NCBI GenBank assembly: GCA_020975725.1
Contig: QXJR01000013.1
Coordinates: 558,001-622,000 of the forward strand
Length of the DNA: 64,000 bases
Origin: Picocystis sp. L7
Lineage: Eukaryota > Chlorophyta > Picocystophyceae > Picocystales > Picocystaceae
Reading direction: 5' to 3'
Shown here: positions 1 to 10,258 of the stretch, piece by piece
Layout of the letters: every line of letters begins with the position of its first letter
Position numbering within the stretch: the stretch's first letter is position 1
Made by a program: the position numbers and the translations under genes
The notes under the pieces: model-generated
Told to the model about the DNA's origin: nothing
Database searches by the model: none
The model's input: the letters and a program-made list of their open reading frames with translations, nothing else

Positions 1-1767
1 GACCGCATCAGCTCAAGAGTTTGGAGGTACGAACGCCGATGGATTACGGAGGCTACGAAGAGAGGTGGTGCACGGTTGGCGGATGTGAGAATGCCCGAAG
101 CGATTCCACTGTCGATGTGAATTGAGTGGTGGGCACCACCAGCAAGGGACACGCATACCCATCCACCGCTCGTCCGAGGCGTTGGCATCCGATGTATTGC
201 TAGATTGGGTTGGTATGAAGGATGGAATGAAAATTCCTTGTGAGGGTCCATGTACCCGTGCCAAAAAGAAGCTTACATTTGCACATAAGCATCTTGAACC
301 ATGTGGGTGTAGTCCCATCCTAGGACATACGATTTAGAATTCACATCGCCTTCATGTCGCTAAGAAGGAAAATTTTCCATTGATTGCTCGCATCAACAAA
401 AGTGTCGTCCAATTCTTCCATTCGGGTAAACTTGATGGGTGAAAGGGAAATCCTTCCCCGTCGGAATCCAATGCGTTGAAGCGTACCCAAAACGTAAGAG
501 AAATCCTAGAAATTCTCCCAATCCACTAGTTAAGCGCAATGTCCCGAGCAAAAGAAAAAGAGCCCGTTTCATCGCAATAAAGGAAGAAAGGGCATCCAAT
601 GAAGAGGGTGGGCATAACACGAAAAGAGGACGAAGGGCAACTAGGCGATGTTGGAGCATGTGGATGGTGCGAGATTACCTTCTTCCACCGCACTGGCTAA
701 AGCGTATACTGAACACACTTGTTGAAGCGAGATCGTCCAATATCGCATGTGCGCTTGTCCTATGGGGAGTCAAGATTTCACACGTATGGACGCGAGCTTT
801 TTCTAATGTTGAAACCATGTTTGCATGAGCACTTCCATGCATCAAAATGCATCCCCGTATGAGGAGCTACCAAATAATTTTGAGCACCTTATGCAACGCA
901 AGGGTCGATGCAAGGCACCGATTGTACGGATTTGACTAGGGATGTCGTACTCATGTTCGTTGTGAAATGACAATACAAGTAAGTTTCCACGTTTCTTCAT
1001 AAAGCCTAACGTGCCCGTCCTTGTAAATGCTATTCACTCACGACACATTCTAAGTCGGCCATTACAATTGTCGGCGGATTGAGGTAGCAACAGGCGTTGT
1101 TGTTTCATTCCTTCCAAGTGGCATGGAAGAATAGCAACTCTTGTAGATGCGGTTGTTACATATTATGTATTAAATGCCAACCTCTCCGATATCCGCAATG
1201 ACCACTAGCTTATGGCGTCCTTCACGCTTGATTGTGAACAAACTATTATGCCCAAAACACAAACTTCGAATGACGCAACCAACCTTGTAAAGTATAAGGC
1301 TAGGTGACGGGTGACCTTGTGAGGAAGTTTCTCGATAAAATCCAAAACGGATTGAACGTTGTACGAAATAATTATTAACAAGGTTGCACAACCAATTCGA
1401 TGTGCTACCTATTTCCAACTCAAACTTCTTTGCAATGTCCGTGGCCGTCACAAACGAGACAGCTTGGATTGATAGGGATATTGCAAGTGACAAGTGTAGG
1501 TATGTCAAGAGTGCCAAAGTGGCAACGTAAGCCTTGTCCACAATTGTGTCCCCACCAACGATTGGCGTATCAATCAGGCAAGGTATCGTTTCGGGTTCAC
1601 CACGTGAAGATGTATCCCTGGGAAAGCCACCGTGACGCATTCCAAACTGCACGCGCACATTCCAAGCAAACGAAACCATCGCACAACCACCTTGTACCTC
1701 GTTCCAACCACAACGGGGGTTTCGTTTCCTTGTTCGACCCTTCGAACCCGGTCTGTCCGATCTCTTT
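1..1767. other. Unrecognised sequence, no supported gene
   Basis: No known protein family, RNA gene or clear repeat was recognised here. One open frame on the plus strand (439-828) encodes a basic peptide with two KRKR clusters, but nothing else supports it. A long minus-strand frame (1170 upward) runs straight into the LTR that begins at 1768, so at most its first part could be old coding sequence. The texture resembles other gene-poor stretches of the window (7700-9480, 17261-19560), which may all be very old decayed repeats. Confidence 0.4.
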
Positions 1768-2239
1768 TGTTGGAGGAACCGGTCGGGTGTCCTCCGTTGT
1801 TGTGGATGATGGGTCCGAGGGAGAGGCATCCCTCTCACGGCCTGGTGGCTCGGCAGCCCTTGTCGTCCTGCACGACACGTGTTGCGATGGCGATGGGCAG
1901 CGTTGGACCTTCCGTGAGGTTGGTGGATGCTCGAAAAGGTGAGGAACGGCACGGTGGAGGGTGAATGAAGGTTTTGAGAAAGTCGATTGCAACTGAGCTG
2001 GTGTGCGCTATTTATAGTGTGCACCAGCCAGGGTTTCGATGTTTTCCACGTCGTTGGCATCGAACGCTGACCATTGGGTTCGTCGACCTTGATCCAGCTG
2101 CATAGATCTCCCCACGAGAGCTCTGCTCGTGCCTCTTGTCGAGTTCCACGTCTCGACTTCTAGGGAAATCGGTATTTGGCGGGTCCCCGCTTTCGCTTGG
2201 ATGGGGCCGTTCTTTTAAGGAAGGGTATTCCTTCCAACA
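1768..2239 (-). repeat. 3' LTR of TRIM-like element
   Basis: This is one of two apparently identical 472-bp copies at constant offset (1806 bp), without indels. It has TG...CA ends within a longer inverted terminus (TGTTGGA/TCCAACA). The purine-rich run GAGTGGGAG on the minus strand (2240-2248) sits directly beside it, as a polypurine tract should beside a 3' LTR. Confidence 0.9.
2008..2016 (-). promoter_or_regulatory. Candidate TATA box in TRIM LTR
   Basis: TATAAATAG on the minus strand lies inside the LTR, and its twin is at 3814-3822 in the other LTR. Position and orientation agree with the polypurine tract, so it is a plausible element promoter. This rests on the motif alone. Confidence 0.5.
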
Positions 2240-2340
2240 CTCCCACTCGGCAACATCTAGGCATATGTCCACTAGTGTTGATCAATTGAGTTTCAGGTGT
2301 TTTGATCCATGAAAGACTGAAGATTCTTGCGACTGCGGCA

Positions 2341-3085
2341 TTGATTTGGCTTCACATTTTCTGGTGACAGCAACATACTCCACGCATTCATCGGTGGCAT
2401 TGGCATTGATTTGGCTTCACATTTTCTGGTGACAGCAACATACTCCACGCATTCATCGGTGGCATTGGCATTGATTTGGCTTCACATTTTCTGGTGGCAG
2501 CAACATACTCCACGCATTCATCGGTGGCATTTGCATTGATTTGGCTTCACATTTTCTGGTGACAGCAACATACTCCACGCATTCATCGGTGGCATTGGCA
2601 TTGATTTGGCTTCACATTTTCTGGTGACAGCAACATACTCCACGCATTCATCGGTGGCATTGGCATTGATTTGGCTTCACATTTTCTGGTGGCAGCAACA
2701 TACTCCACGCATTCATCGGTGGCATTGGCATTGATTTGGCTTCACATTTTCTGGTGACAGCAACATACTCCACGCATTCATCGGTGGGATTGACATTGAT
2801 TTGGCTTCACATTTTCTGGTGACAGCAACAGACTCCACGCATTCATCGGTGGCATTGGCATTGATTTGGCTTCACATTTTCTGGTGACAGCAACATACTC
2901 CACGCATTCATCGGTGGCATTGGCATTGATTTGGCTTCACATTTTCTGGTGACAGCAACATACTCCACGCATTCATCGGTGGCATTGGCATTGATTTGGC
3001 TTCACATTTTCTGGTGACAGCAACATACTCCACGCATTCATCGGTGGCATTGGCATTGATTTGGCTTCACATTTTCTGGTGACAG
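2341..3085. repeat. 65-bp minisatellite inside TRIM-like element
   Basis: About 11.5 head-to-tail copies of a 65-bp unit start at 2341, 2406, 2471, 2536 and so on to 3056. Copies differ by single bases, such as gacag/ggcag and cattg/catttg. The period is not a multiple of three, so the minus-strand reading frames through it are repeat artefacts. Confidence 0.95.
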
Positions 3086-3316
3086 CAGCATTGACCATGC
3101 TCTTCTCGGCTGTGGTATACTCGCACTCCAATATTTTCTGGTGACAGAAGCATTGACCATGCTCTTCTCGGCTGTGGTATACTCGCACTCCAATATTTTC
3201 TGGTGACAGTGGCATTGACCATGCTCTTCTCGGCTGTGGTATACTCGCACTCCAATATTTTCTGGTGACAGTGGCATTGACCATGCTCTTCTCGGCTGTG
3301 GTATACTCGCACTCCC
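3071..3316. repeat. 62-bp minisatellite adjoining the 65-bp array
   Basis: Four copies of a 62-bp unit have cores at 3071, 3133, 3195 and 3257. The unit shares the core attttctggtgacag with the neighbouring 65-bp array but has otherwise different sequence. The two arrays therefore meet at a shared core. Confidence 0.92.
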
Positions 3317-3573
3317 ACTCATCTCGGCACCAGGTGGTTTCTTTGCGGATCCAGCTTGTTCTTTGTAACATGTATGATGAGGGACTTTCTCTTCCGAGCT
3401 ACGCTCAGCTCACCATTTTTGCACTCAAGCATGATTCCGTTTCATTGTGACAACTTGATATTTATATATTCTTTTGGTTTCTTCTATTCATCCATTTGTA
3501 TTCTTGTTCCTACCATGATTTCTACAGTTCTGTATTCAATAGCTTTCACGGATAGCTACCAAGGCTCTTAACC

Positions 3574-4045
3574 TGTTGGAGGAACCGGTCGGGTGTCCTC
3601 CGTTGTTGTGGATGATGGGTCCGAGGGAGAGGCATCCCTCTCACGGCCTGGTGGCTCGGCAGCCCTTGTCGTCCTGCACGACACGTGTTGCGATGGCGAT
3701 GGGCAGCGTTGGACCTTCCGTGAGGTTGGTGGATGCTCGAAAAGGTGAGGAACGGCACGGTGGAGGGTGAATGAAGGTTTTGAGAAAGTCGATTGCAACT
3801 GAGCTGGTGTGCGCTATTTATAGTGTGCACCAGCCAGGGTTTCGATGTTTTCCACGTCGTTGGCATCGAACGCTGACCATTGGGTTCGTCGACCTTGATC
3901 CAGCTGCATAGATCTCCCCACGAGAGCTCTGCTCGTGCCTCTTGTCGAGTTCCACGTCTCGACTTCTAGGGAAATCGGTATTTGGCGGGTCCCCGCTTTC
4001 GCTTGGATGGGGCCGTTCTTTTAAGGAAGGGTATTCCTTCCAACA
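3574..4045 (-). repeat. 5' LTR of TRIM-like element
   Basis: This is the second copy of the 472-bp repeat, with the matching TATA-like motif at 3814-3822. Its outer edge lies 87 bp before the ATG of the NSUN2-like gene and points away from it. Transcription from this LTR would therefore run away from the gene. Confidence 0.9.
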
Positions 4046-4132
4046 TCTTTTTCCCTTTCGAACCCGTCTCGCATCGGGTTGACCAAGGTTCGGGGGATCC
4101 TTTGGAAAGGGAACCGAACGCGCCTGTCGACG

Positions 4133-6535
4133 ATGCGCGATTCGTCTTCGCGCGGGAAGAAGCGCACGCGAACGTGGAGGCGTGGACGCGTTGGGACCCG
4201 AGAAGACGCTTGGGATCCGAAGAAAACCAGGAGGTTCGAAGGTCGAGACGACGGACGCGAAGAAGAGGCGGGATGGGAACGGTTTCCACTCACCAACGCC
4301 GCCTTCGAAGAATACTACCAACACCAAGGCGTGGTGCCGACCGAGGAATGGGAATCGTTCCTGGAATGCCTCCGGAAGAGGCTTCCTTCCACGTTCCGAA
4401 TCAACGGGAGCGGGAAGTACGCATCGTTCCTCAAGAAGAAACTCCAGGAGAAGCTGGTGGCCGGACTGCACCAGGAAGGGGTCATTGAGATGGATGGCAA
4501 GCGCTTGCAACCTCCGAGGCCCATTGCTTGGTATCCGAACGATCTGGCCTGGCACATCGACTGCTCCAGGAACCAGATCCGAAAGGTCCCCGTGCTGGCC
4601 CAAATCCACGACTTCCTCAAGCGCGAGAACGACATCGGGAGCATCTCCAGGCAAGAGGAGGTGTCCATGATCCCACCGCTCATGCTGGACGTCAAGCCTC
4701 ACCATTGGGTGCTGGACATGTGCGCCGCACCAGGATCCAAGACCCTGCAGCTTCTGGAGCTGGTGCAGGCCACGGAAGGACAAGCCACCACCGGTCTCGT
4801 GGTGGCCAACGATTCCGACATCAAACGTTGCAACCTGCTCATCCACCAGACCAAGCGCATGAACTCCCCCTGCCTGGTGGTCACCAACCACGAGGCGCAG
4901 TCCTATCCCATGGTCAAGAGGACCACGGGGCAAGGGCAGGAGCTGCTGCAGTACGATCGCATCCTATGCGACGTTCCCTGCAGCGGCGACGGGACCATGA
5001 GGAAGGCCCCCGACCTGTGGAGGCGGTGGACCCCCGGCTCGGCCAACGGGCTTCATCCGCTTCAGGTGAAGATCGCCAAGCGCGCGGCGCATCTGCTCAA
5101 GGTGGGTGGACGGCTGGTGTACTCCACCTGTTCCTTGAACCCGGTGGAGAACGAGGCGGTGGTTGCGGCTCTGTTGAAGCACTGCGAAGGTTGCCTGCGC
5201 GTGGTGGACATGAGCCCGTCCTTTGCACCGCTGAAGCGTCGTCCGGGTATGGTCTCCTGGAAGGTGCGTGGGAAGAAAGCCGGTTCCAAGTGGTTTGATT
5301 CCTGGGATCAGGTGGATGCCAGGGACCCCGAGGCCGGCGGACTGGTCGAATCCATGTTCCCTCCCTCCGCGGGGGAAGGTCAGGCGCTCCAGCACTGCAT
5401 CCGTGTCCTTCCTCACCATGGGGACACGGGGGGTTTCTTCGTCACCGTGCTGGAGAAGACCGCCGAGCTACCCCAACCGAGCGTGCAACTCGCCCAAAGC
5501 ACAAAGAAGAGACCGATGGACAAAACGGTCGGCGCCCCCGTCCCCGCGCACCCGGACGAACAGGTGTCCCCCAATCCTCCGTTGGTGTCCGAAGAGGCCA
5601 GGTCCCCACCGGTGGAGTCTGGGGGCCTGGAGCGCGACCGAGCGTTGCCCATAGACGCCGGCTTGGAAGACGCCCCATGCGGCTTGCCAGAAGGGCTCCC
5701 TGGGGTCGGGCCTGCAGCCGTCCTGGGGGAGCAGGACACCCTTGGCAACAACCGGAATGGCGGAACCAGTACGACCCAGGCCAAGGGGCCATCGGCAATC
5801 AAGCCCAAGAAAAGGGGCGGTGTGGATCCCATCGTGCCGGTGACGGACCCAGACCTCCTGCGGAGCATCCGCGACTTCTACGGGCTGGGGGATCTGCCCT
5901 ACCCCCTCCACCAGTGCTTGATATCCCGCACGCCAGGGGCTCCGGTGCCAAAGAAGCTGTACTACCTATCCAGCTCTGCCAAGTCTTTGCTGGATTGGGA
6001 CACGAGGGGCTCGCTTCGCATATTTTCCGTGGGTATCAAGGCCTTTGAACGGCAGTCCATGAAGGATGGCAGCGTTCCCTGCAAGTTCCGCCTGGCTCAG
6101 GACAGCGTTCGGTTTCTGGCCCCGTACATATCCAAGCAACGGCTCGATGTGTCCCTGTCGGACTTCAGGGCCCTGTTGCGTCACAGGTGCCTGTTGACGT
6201 CCAGCAACGAAACCTCCTCCGCTCCTCTGCTTTCGGATCCCGTGGCGATGGATGATCTGCAGTCCGGTCGCTGTGGCATGGGGACCTGCTTGATTTCGAT
6301 TCGGAAGGAGGCATCCCTTGAGCCAATCGTAGAGAGTGGGCTCTCTCTGGATGAGTTCACGGTCACGGCCTGGCGCGGGGCGAAGAGTTTGAATCTGCTT
6401 GTCGGGGAGGTGGAGTCTTCCAAACTGCTGGATGCCATCGCGGATCAGTTCGGGCCTGCAGAGCCTGTGGAGAATAACATGCAAGTTCATGAGATCACAA
6501 ATATGGCAAATGTGGTCGACAATGTACAGGAGTGA
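4133..6535 (+). CDS. NSUN2: tRNA (cytosine-C5) methyltransferase, NSUN2/TRM4 type
   Basis: This 800-residue protein is an RNA m5C methyltransferase of the NOL1/NOP2/Sun family. Known NSUN2/TRM4 enzymes methylate cytosines in nuclear-encoded tRNAs. The SAM-binding motif MCAAPGSKT lies near residue 197. The two family cysteines are C283 in DVPCSGDG (product release) and C333 in YSTCSLNP (nucleophile). A C-terminal segment (about residues 590-700) matches the NSUN2-specific tail. Length is close to the usual 700-800. I chose the first in-frame ATG (4133); a longer frame exists only with a TTG start at 4079. The basic N-terminus suits a nuclear protein. The gene is one uninterrupted frame, although NSUN2 genes in most eukaryotes have many introns. 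The TRIM-like LTR element lies immediately upstream and may have displaced its promoter. Confidence 0.93.
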   Translation: MRDSSSRGKKRTRTWRRGRVGTREDAWDPKKTRRFEGRDDGREEEAGWERFPLTNAAFEEYYQHQGVVPTEEWESFLECLRKRLPSTFRINGSGKYASFLKKKLQEKLVAGLHQEGVIEMDGKRLQPPRPIAWYPNDLAWHIDCSRNQIRKVPVLAQIHDFLKRENDIGSISRQEEVSMIPPLMLDVKPHHWVLDMCAAPGSKTLQLLELVQATEGQATTGLVVANDSDIKRCNLLIHQTKRMNSPCLVVTNHEAQSYPMVKRTTGQGQELLQYDRILCDVPCSGDGTMRKAPDLWRRWTPGSANGLHPLQVKIAKRAAHLLKVGGRLVYSTCSLNPVENEAVVAALLKHCEGCLRVVDMSPSFAPLKRRPGMVSWKVRGKKAGSKWFDSWDQVDARDPEAGGLVESMFPPSAGEGQALQHCIRVLPHHGDTGGFFVTVLEKTAELPQPSVQLAQSTKKRPMDKTVGAPVPAHPDEQVSPNPPLVSEEARSPPVESGGLERDRALPIDAGLEDAPCGLPEGLPGVGPAAVLGEQDTLGNNRNGGTSTTQAKGPSAIKPKKRGGVDPIVPVTDPDLLRSIRDFYGLGDLPYPLHQCLISRTPGAPVPKKLYYLSSSAKSLLDWDTRGSLRIFSVGIKAFERQSMKDGSVPCKFRLAQDSVRFLAPYISKQRLDVSLSDFRALLRHRCLLTSSNETSSAPLLSDPVAMDDLQSGRCGMGTCLISIRKEASLEPIVESGLSLDEFTVTAWRGAKSLNLLVGEVESSKLLDAIADQFGPAEPVENNMQVHEITNMANVVDNVQE

Positions 6536-7389
6536 AATCACCTCTGATACCTCTACTTTCTGTTTCAATGGGCAAGCCGCGGTTCCTCGGTGCAGCTTTG
6601 TGTACGGGAATCCTTGTTGTTGTCTTGTGTCCAACAAACCTTTGAAATATTGAGATGCCTCTGGATAGGCTCTGTCTATCGCCGAAAAGCTTAGCTTGTA
6701 ATTGTTTCGCAACACACATGCACGTATTTTGCCATCAATGGATTCTTATCCAAGGTGTGCTGTACTATTCATTCATGTGGACTTCATGAAGTTTCGGTTT
6801 GGCTTTGTTCCTGGCTTATTACTGTTGCTTCTTCAAGAGTGCACCCCCACAACTTGCCACTCTGTCTACCTTAATGTTGCTGAATTCATTCTCGTGTTAC
6901 GTCAGAAAGTCGGGAATGACCCTCCAGTACTTACGCTTCTTTAACTCCTATAACACGCTTTGTGGTGTGGTAGGAACCAGTTAGCATGTGGTACGCACGT
7001 GTACTCTTAATTTCACGAGCTGCATTGAAAGTGACTCGAAATGATAGCTCATTCAACGACGTACAGGTGCTGAACAAGGCTGTATTGAGGCAAGTGGCTC
7101 CATGTCAGTTTTTAACGAGGAGAGTCTAGACTATTTTAAACAGGAAGCGCTCTGATGAGCCAAAGCCAGTCGGACGACATTGCGAAAAGAAATGCAAGAT
7201 GAAGTAAGGAATGGGTAGCTGTGGGGTTCTGCATCCAATTCATATGAGCAGCATGCTATTCCAATGCACGGTCATGCTTCTCTCCTTTCCGTTCGGACGG
7301 GATGCCATTTGGTTGTTGGTTCAGACCAGCAGCTTGCTTTCGACAGATGTTAATTTCTTGAAATTTGTTACAACAGGATATGTGGAGTA
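6536..7389. other. 3' flank of NSUN2 gene, no further gene seen
   Basis: TGTAA at 6697-6701, about 160 bp past the stop, matches the polyadenylation signal used by many green algae and could end the NSUN2 transcript. On the opposite strand, TGTAA at 7368-7372 lies about 18 bp past the stop of the small minus-strand gene. The space would then be a convergent intergenic region. No other feature was recognised. Confidence 0.4.
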
Positions 7390-7614
7390 TTATACAACGA
7401 GCGACATGAGTCCAAACAAGGTAGCTGCGATGGTGCACGTAATCAGAGAAGCATCCATAACGCGTCCAGCATCAGATTGACCTCCACTGCCGTATAGCAT
7501 GCGGGTTCCATCCGCTTGATGGTTCATAGAGAGCAAGTCGCGTGCACTTGCGAGGACCAATTGGGTGGCCACGATTAAGAGCAACATCCGCGTCAGATTC
7601 ATGGTGCAATTCAT
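7390..7614 (-). CDS. Small secreted protein, possibly GPI-anchored
   Basis: This 74-residue open frame has a likely signal peptide: a basic start (MNLTR), a hydrophobic core (MLLLIVATQLVLA) and an ASA cleavage site near residues 22-24. A short polar middle follows, then a second hydrophobic run (ASLITCTIAATLFGLMSLVV) ending at the stop. Small residues before that tail (SGG, SDAG) fit a GPI attachment site. TGTAA follows about 18 bp downstream of the stop. The first ATG (7614) and the one at 7602 both precede the signal peptide. No family was recognised, and the call rests on architecture only. It could instead be a short membrane peptide or a chance frame. Confidence 0.4.
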   Translation of the reverse strand: MNCTMNLTRMLLLIVATQLVLASARDLLSMNHQADGTRMLYGSGGQSDAGRVMDASLITCTIAATLFGLMSLVV

Positions 7615-9483
7615 AGCTTCTGACGAGATTCGATGGTTCGTCCTTGCCGGGTGTGTTCCTGGCCTTTCCACACGTGTTGTGGTTCGAACACGAAGGTGTT
7701 ATGTTCGTGGTGGTGCTTCACCGAGGTCGGTGAAGGACGGTTGACGTGGCAGTCTCTGTGGGGGGGGGGGGGGTCGGATGGAAAGGGGACATTGAAAGGA
7801 CGAGGAACCAGGGGTGGGAAGGAGTATCGAACACGTCTCCACGGGGAAGTGCACTCCGGGTTACTGGGAATCACCATAGGAGACACCGCAGGACAAGATG
7901 CTCAGGAGCGGGTAGACGGGAGGAAGCAACAGCGTGACGCTGTTCTGAATCGAATTGTGCATCGCACTTCTCATGGTTGTCGACACATTGGAGTATGACA
8001 TACGTCAAGCCAAGGTTCGATGGAATCGTGAGGCATGTGACTAGAGTGCTGAGTAAGAAAAAGAACAACAAGCATCTCCACAACCGACGCACGTGAGGGA
8101 TCTCAAGGTTGTCCCTCCGATAATTGTTGTGTTGCCTTGAACGGGGACCATAATGCAACGCTCAACATCGTAGGGTGTTTATGGAATCGCAAAAAACGAC
8201 CCAAAAGGTTGAGTCATGATTACGAATTCTTCCCAAGCGTCTCAAGGCATTGGGATTACGTGTAAAACAAAGTTGTACGAGAGTGCTATCATGGGAAGAA
8301 CAAGGCATTCTTTCCACTGTACATTCCTTGATTGGGGCAACCCTTGACAATACGAGGTAACAATGCATACCGTTGACATTGTGGAATGGATGAGGCAACG
8401 CTCGTGTAAGCATGATGTTAGAGCATGAGGTTTTTTCGCTAGGCAACTCATACTCGATCGATAGAATCGAAACAATAACCCTACATTGTAAGGTAGGGAG
8501 CACCACTTGCTCCATGGGATTTTGTACGATAGATCTTCCCTACAATGGCAAGAGGGTTTAAAGCGCCATGAAGGACCGAAAAGCCACCCTTCTATAACCA
8601 TTCCTTTTCCCTCACGAAGGGATATCAAAGCCATTCTCTTGTAAGCTAGCTCTTGCAAGCGCTAATAAATTCAAAGAATCGCTTTCAACTTCCTTAATGA
8701 GTGGTTGATGGTAGATTTACCGCTATCTACGTGCCAATCCTAGTTCTCTCTAGATTCATTGCCAGTGGCGTTCTCGGATAAGAATAATGGGTGCATAGTT
8801 CTTCCGTGTAAGCAACGAGCATGGACAACTCACGACGAGTTAATGGCACGCAATTTACACGACCAAGTGAATAAGCGCAATTTGTAACACTTGAGCTGAC
8901 TTAGCAAACTCCGGGGAAATCATTTTCAATTCTCACTAGGTCACACAAATGAATGCAAACTGCTTGCATGACACGAAGGCATTTTCCGGAGCGAGCATAG
9001 CAAGAGTAGTTGTACCCAACGGATCAACAAACGAAAGGTGCTCGTTAGGTACCCTGAGGAATGGTCATGGCCGTTGTATTCTATACATATCTTTGATTGA
9101 AAACCAATCGTTCTACATGGATTGAATTCTGATAGGAACGACGAGTGGAAACTGCACGTCCACCCATAGCTTAGTTGAGTTTCTTGAATCCCCCGACACT
9201 TTCTCCTCCGCGGTGTAGACACATTGACCTCTCAAAATTGTCCCCTTGTGACAAGAGGGTAAGAAAACATCGCCTACCTTGACTTTCGTTGGTTGCACCA
9301 CTCTACCTTTGTGTACTTTCAAACAAACATAGAGCAGTGAGTGCGTACAAATGTCTAGAGTTCGATTTCAGTTGAGAAAACTCATAGTTCATCAGTGTTC
9401 TTAGGGCAATGTATATTTTCCTCCCTCGTCAAATTCTCGACATTGCTCTACACGGTATTATTGCCAATCTTCGGCTTGCACCG
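7615..9483. other. Gene-poor stretch flanking element A1
   Basis: No recognisable gene. A run of 14 G lies at 7760-7773. Coding-like traces occur on the minus strand around 8940-9320 but are interrupted and match nothing I know. The stretch continues in texture at 17261 on the far side of element A1, so A1 landed in an already gene-poor, perhaps long-decayed, repeat. Confidence 0.4.
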
Positions 9484-10212
9484 TGTTGCATAAGGCAGTG
9501 ACCTCCTCCTGTGAACGAGGCCCACCAGGGTCCGTCGAGACCCTGGCTTACGGGTCCGAACCATCGAGGCTACCCATCGAGTAAGGGATCTGATATCCCT
9601 TTGGAATACAACGACAGTACCGTTCCGGAACCAGAACCAGTTTCCCCCGGTCGCATTGAAGCACGGTCGCCCCCGATCAGAACGGGCTTCTTGTAAGGGG
9701 AACCGGGGACTTTGATCGAGACAGACCGAAGGGAACCCGCCGACCCCGTCCCAGTCCACAATTGTGAGGGGTGGGCCTGAGGGGGCTGAACGGTGTCGAG
9801 CAAGTGACAGCTCACAGTCGCCCCGGGGCGAGCAAAATGGACGGTCAGGTGTGACTTAGAGGAGGACGAAGGCGGATAAGACAACCCCTTTGCTCCAATT
9901 CCAACCGCCAGTGAGAGGCGGTGAGAGAGGTAGACCTATCGTCCCTCTTTGCTTTGTGATAGAATTTGACTTTGCCAACCACCAGCGCGCCTCCTTCCGT
10001 CCTCTCTCGACGACTTGCTGAGGCCTACGCGCTTGCCCAACCACCAGGAGGTCGACCTCGCTAGGCACCACGCCTCGAGCCGGCTAGAAGGGGACTTTGT
10101 CCGCGAGTGCGAGGACCCTCGCCCAAGACCGGTGCACCGGCTCCTTCCCGTCACACGCTCTCCTCCAAGGCACGTGTGTGAGTGTCCAAAACTCACGGAC
10201 GCTTTTGCAACA
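9484..10212 (+). repeat. 5' LTR of A1
   Basis: This 729-bp LTR has termini TGTTGCA and TGCAACA. It holds a CCGCC/GGCGG hairpin (9905-9921) that is also present in the other A-type LTRs of the window. The copy at 16532-17260 aligns at a constant offset of 7048 bp with no difference noticed. Confidence 0.95.
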
Positions 10213-10258
10213 CTGTCTAAGCTTGTACTTGAGAGAAGACTGCCGTACGTTCAAGTAA

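Larger units (their letters stand above)
1768..4045 (-). mobile_element. Non-autonomous LTR element (TRIM-like) carrying minisatellites
   Basis: Two 472-bp direct repeats (1768-2239 and 3574-4045) begin TGTTGGA and end TCCAACA. They are flanked on both outer sides by the same 5-bp sequence, tcttt (1763-1767 and 4046-4050), a textbook LTR insertion with target-site duplication. The internal region is only 1334 bp and holds no gag or pol, so the element must use proteins from elsewhere. A purine tract adjoins 2239 on the minus strand and a TATAAATAG motif lies in each LTR on the same strand, giving minus orientation. The LTRs appear identical by eye, so the insertion looks very recent. The structure looks whole for a non-autonomous element. 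Confidence 0.9.

Noticed and set aside
1170-1767. Minus-strand frame as a possible transposase end
   Set aside because: A weak resemblance to the distal part of piggyBac-type proteins was considered, but no catalytic motif or ordered set of conserved residues could be pointed to.
10213-10240. tRNA primer-binding site after the A1 5' LTR
   Set aside because: The sequence does not start with TGG and no known tRNA 3' end could be matched by eye, so no primer is named.
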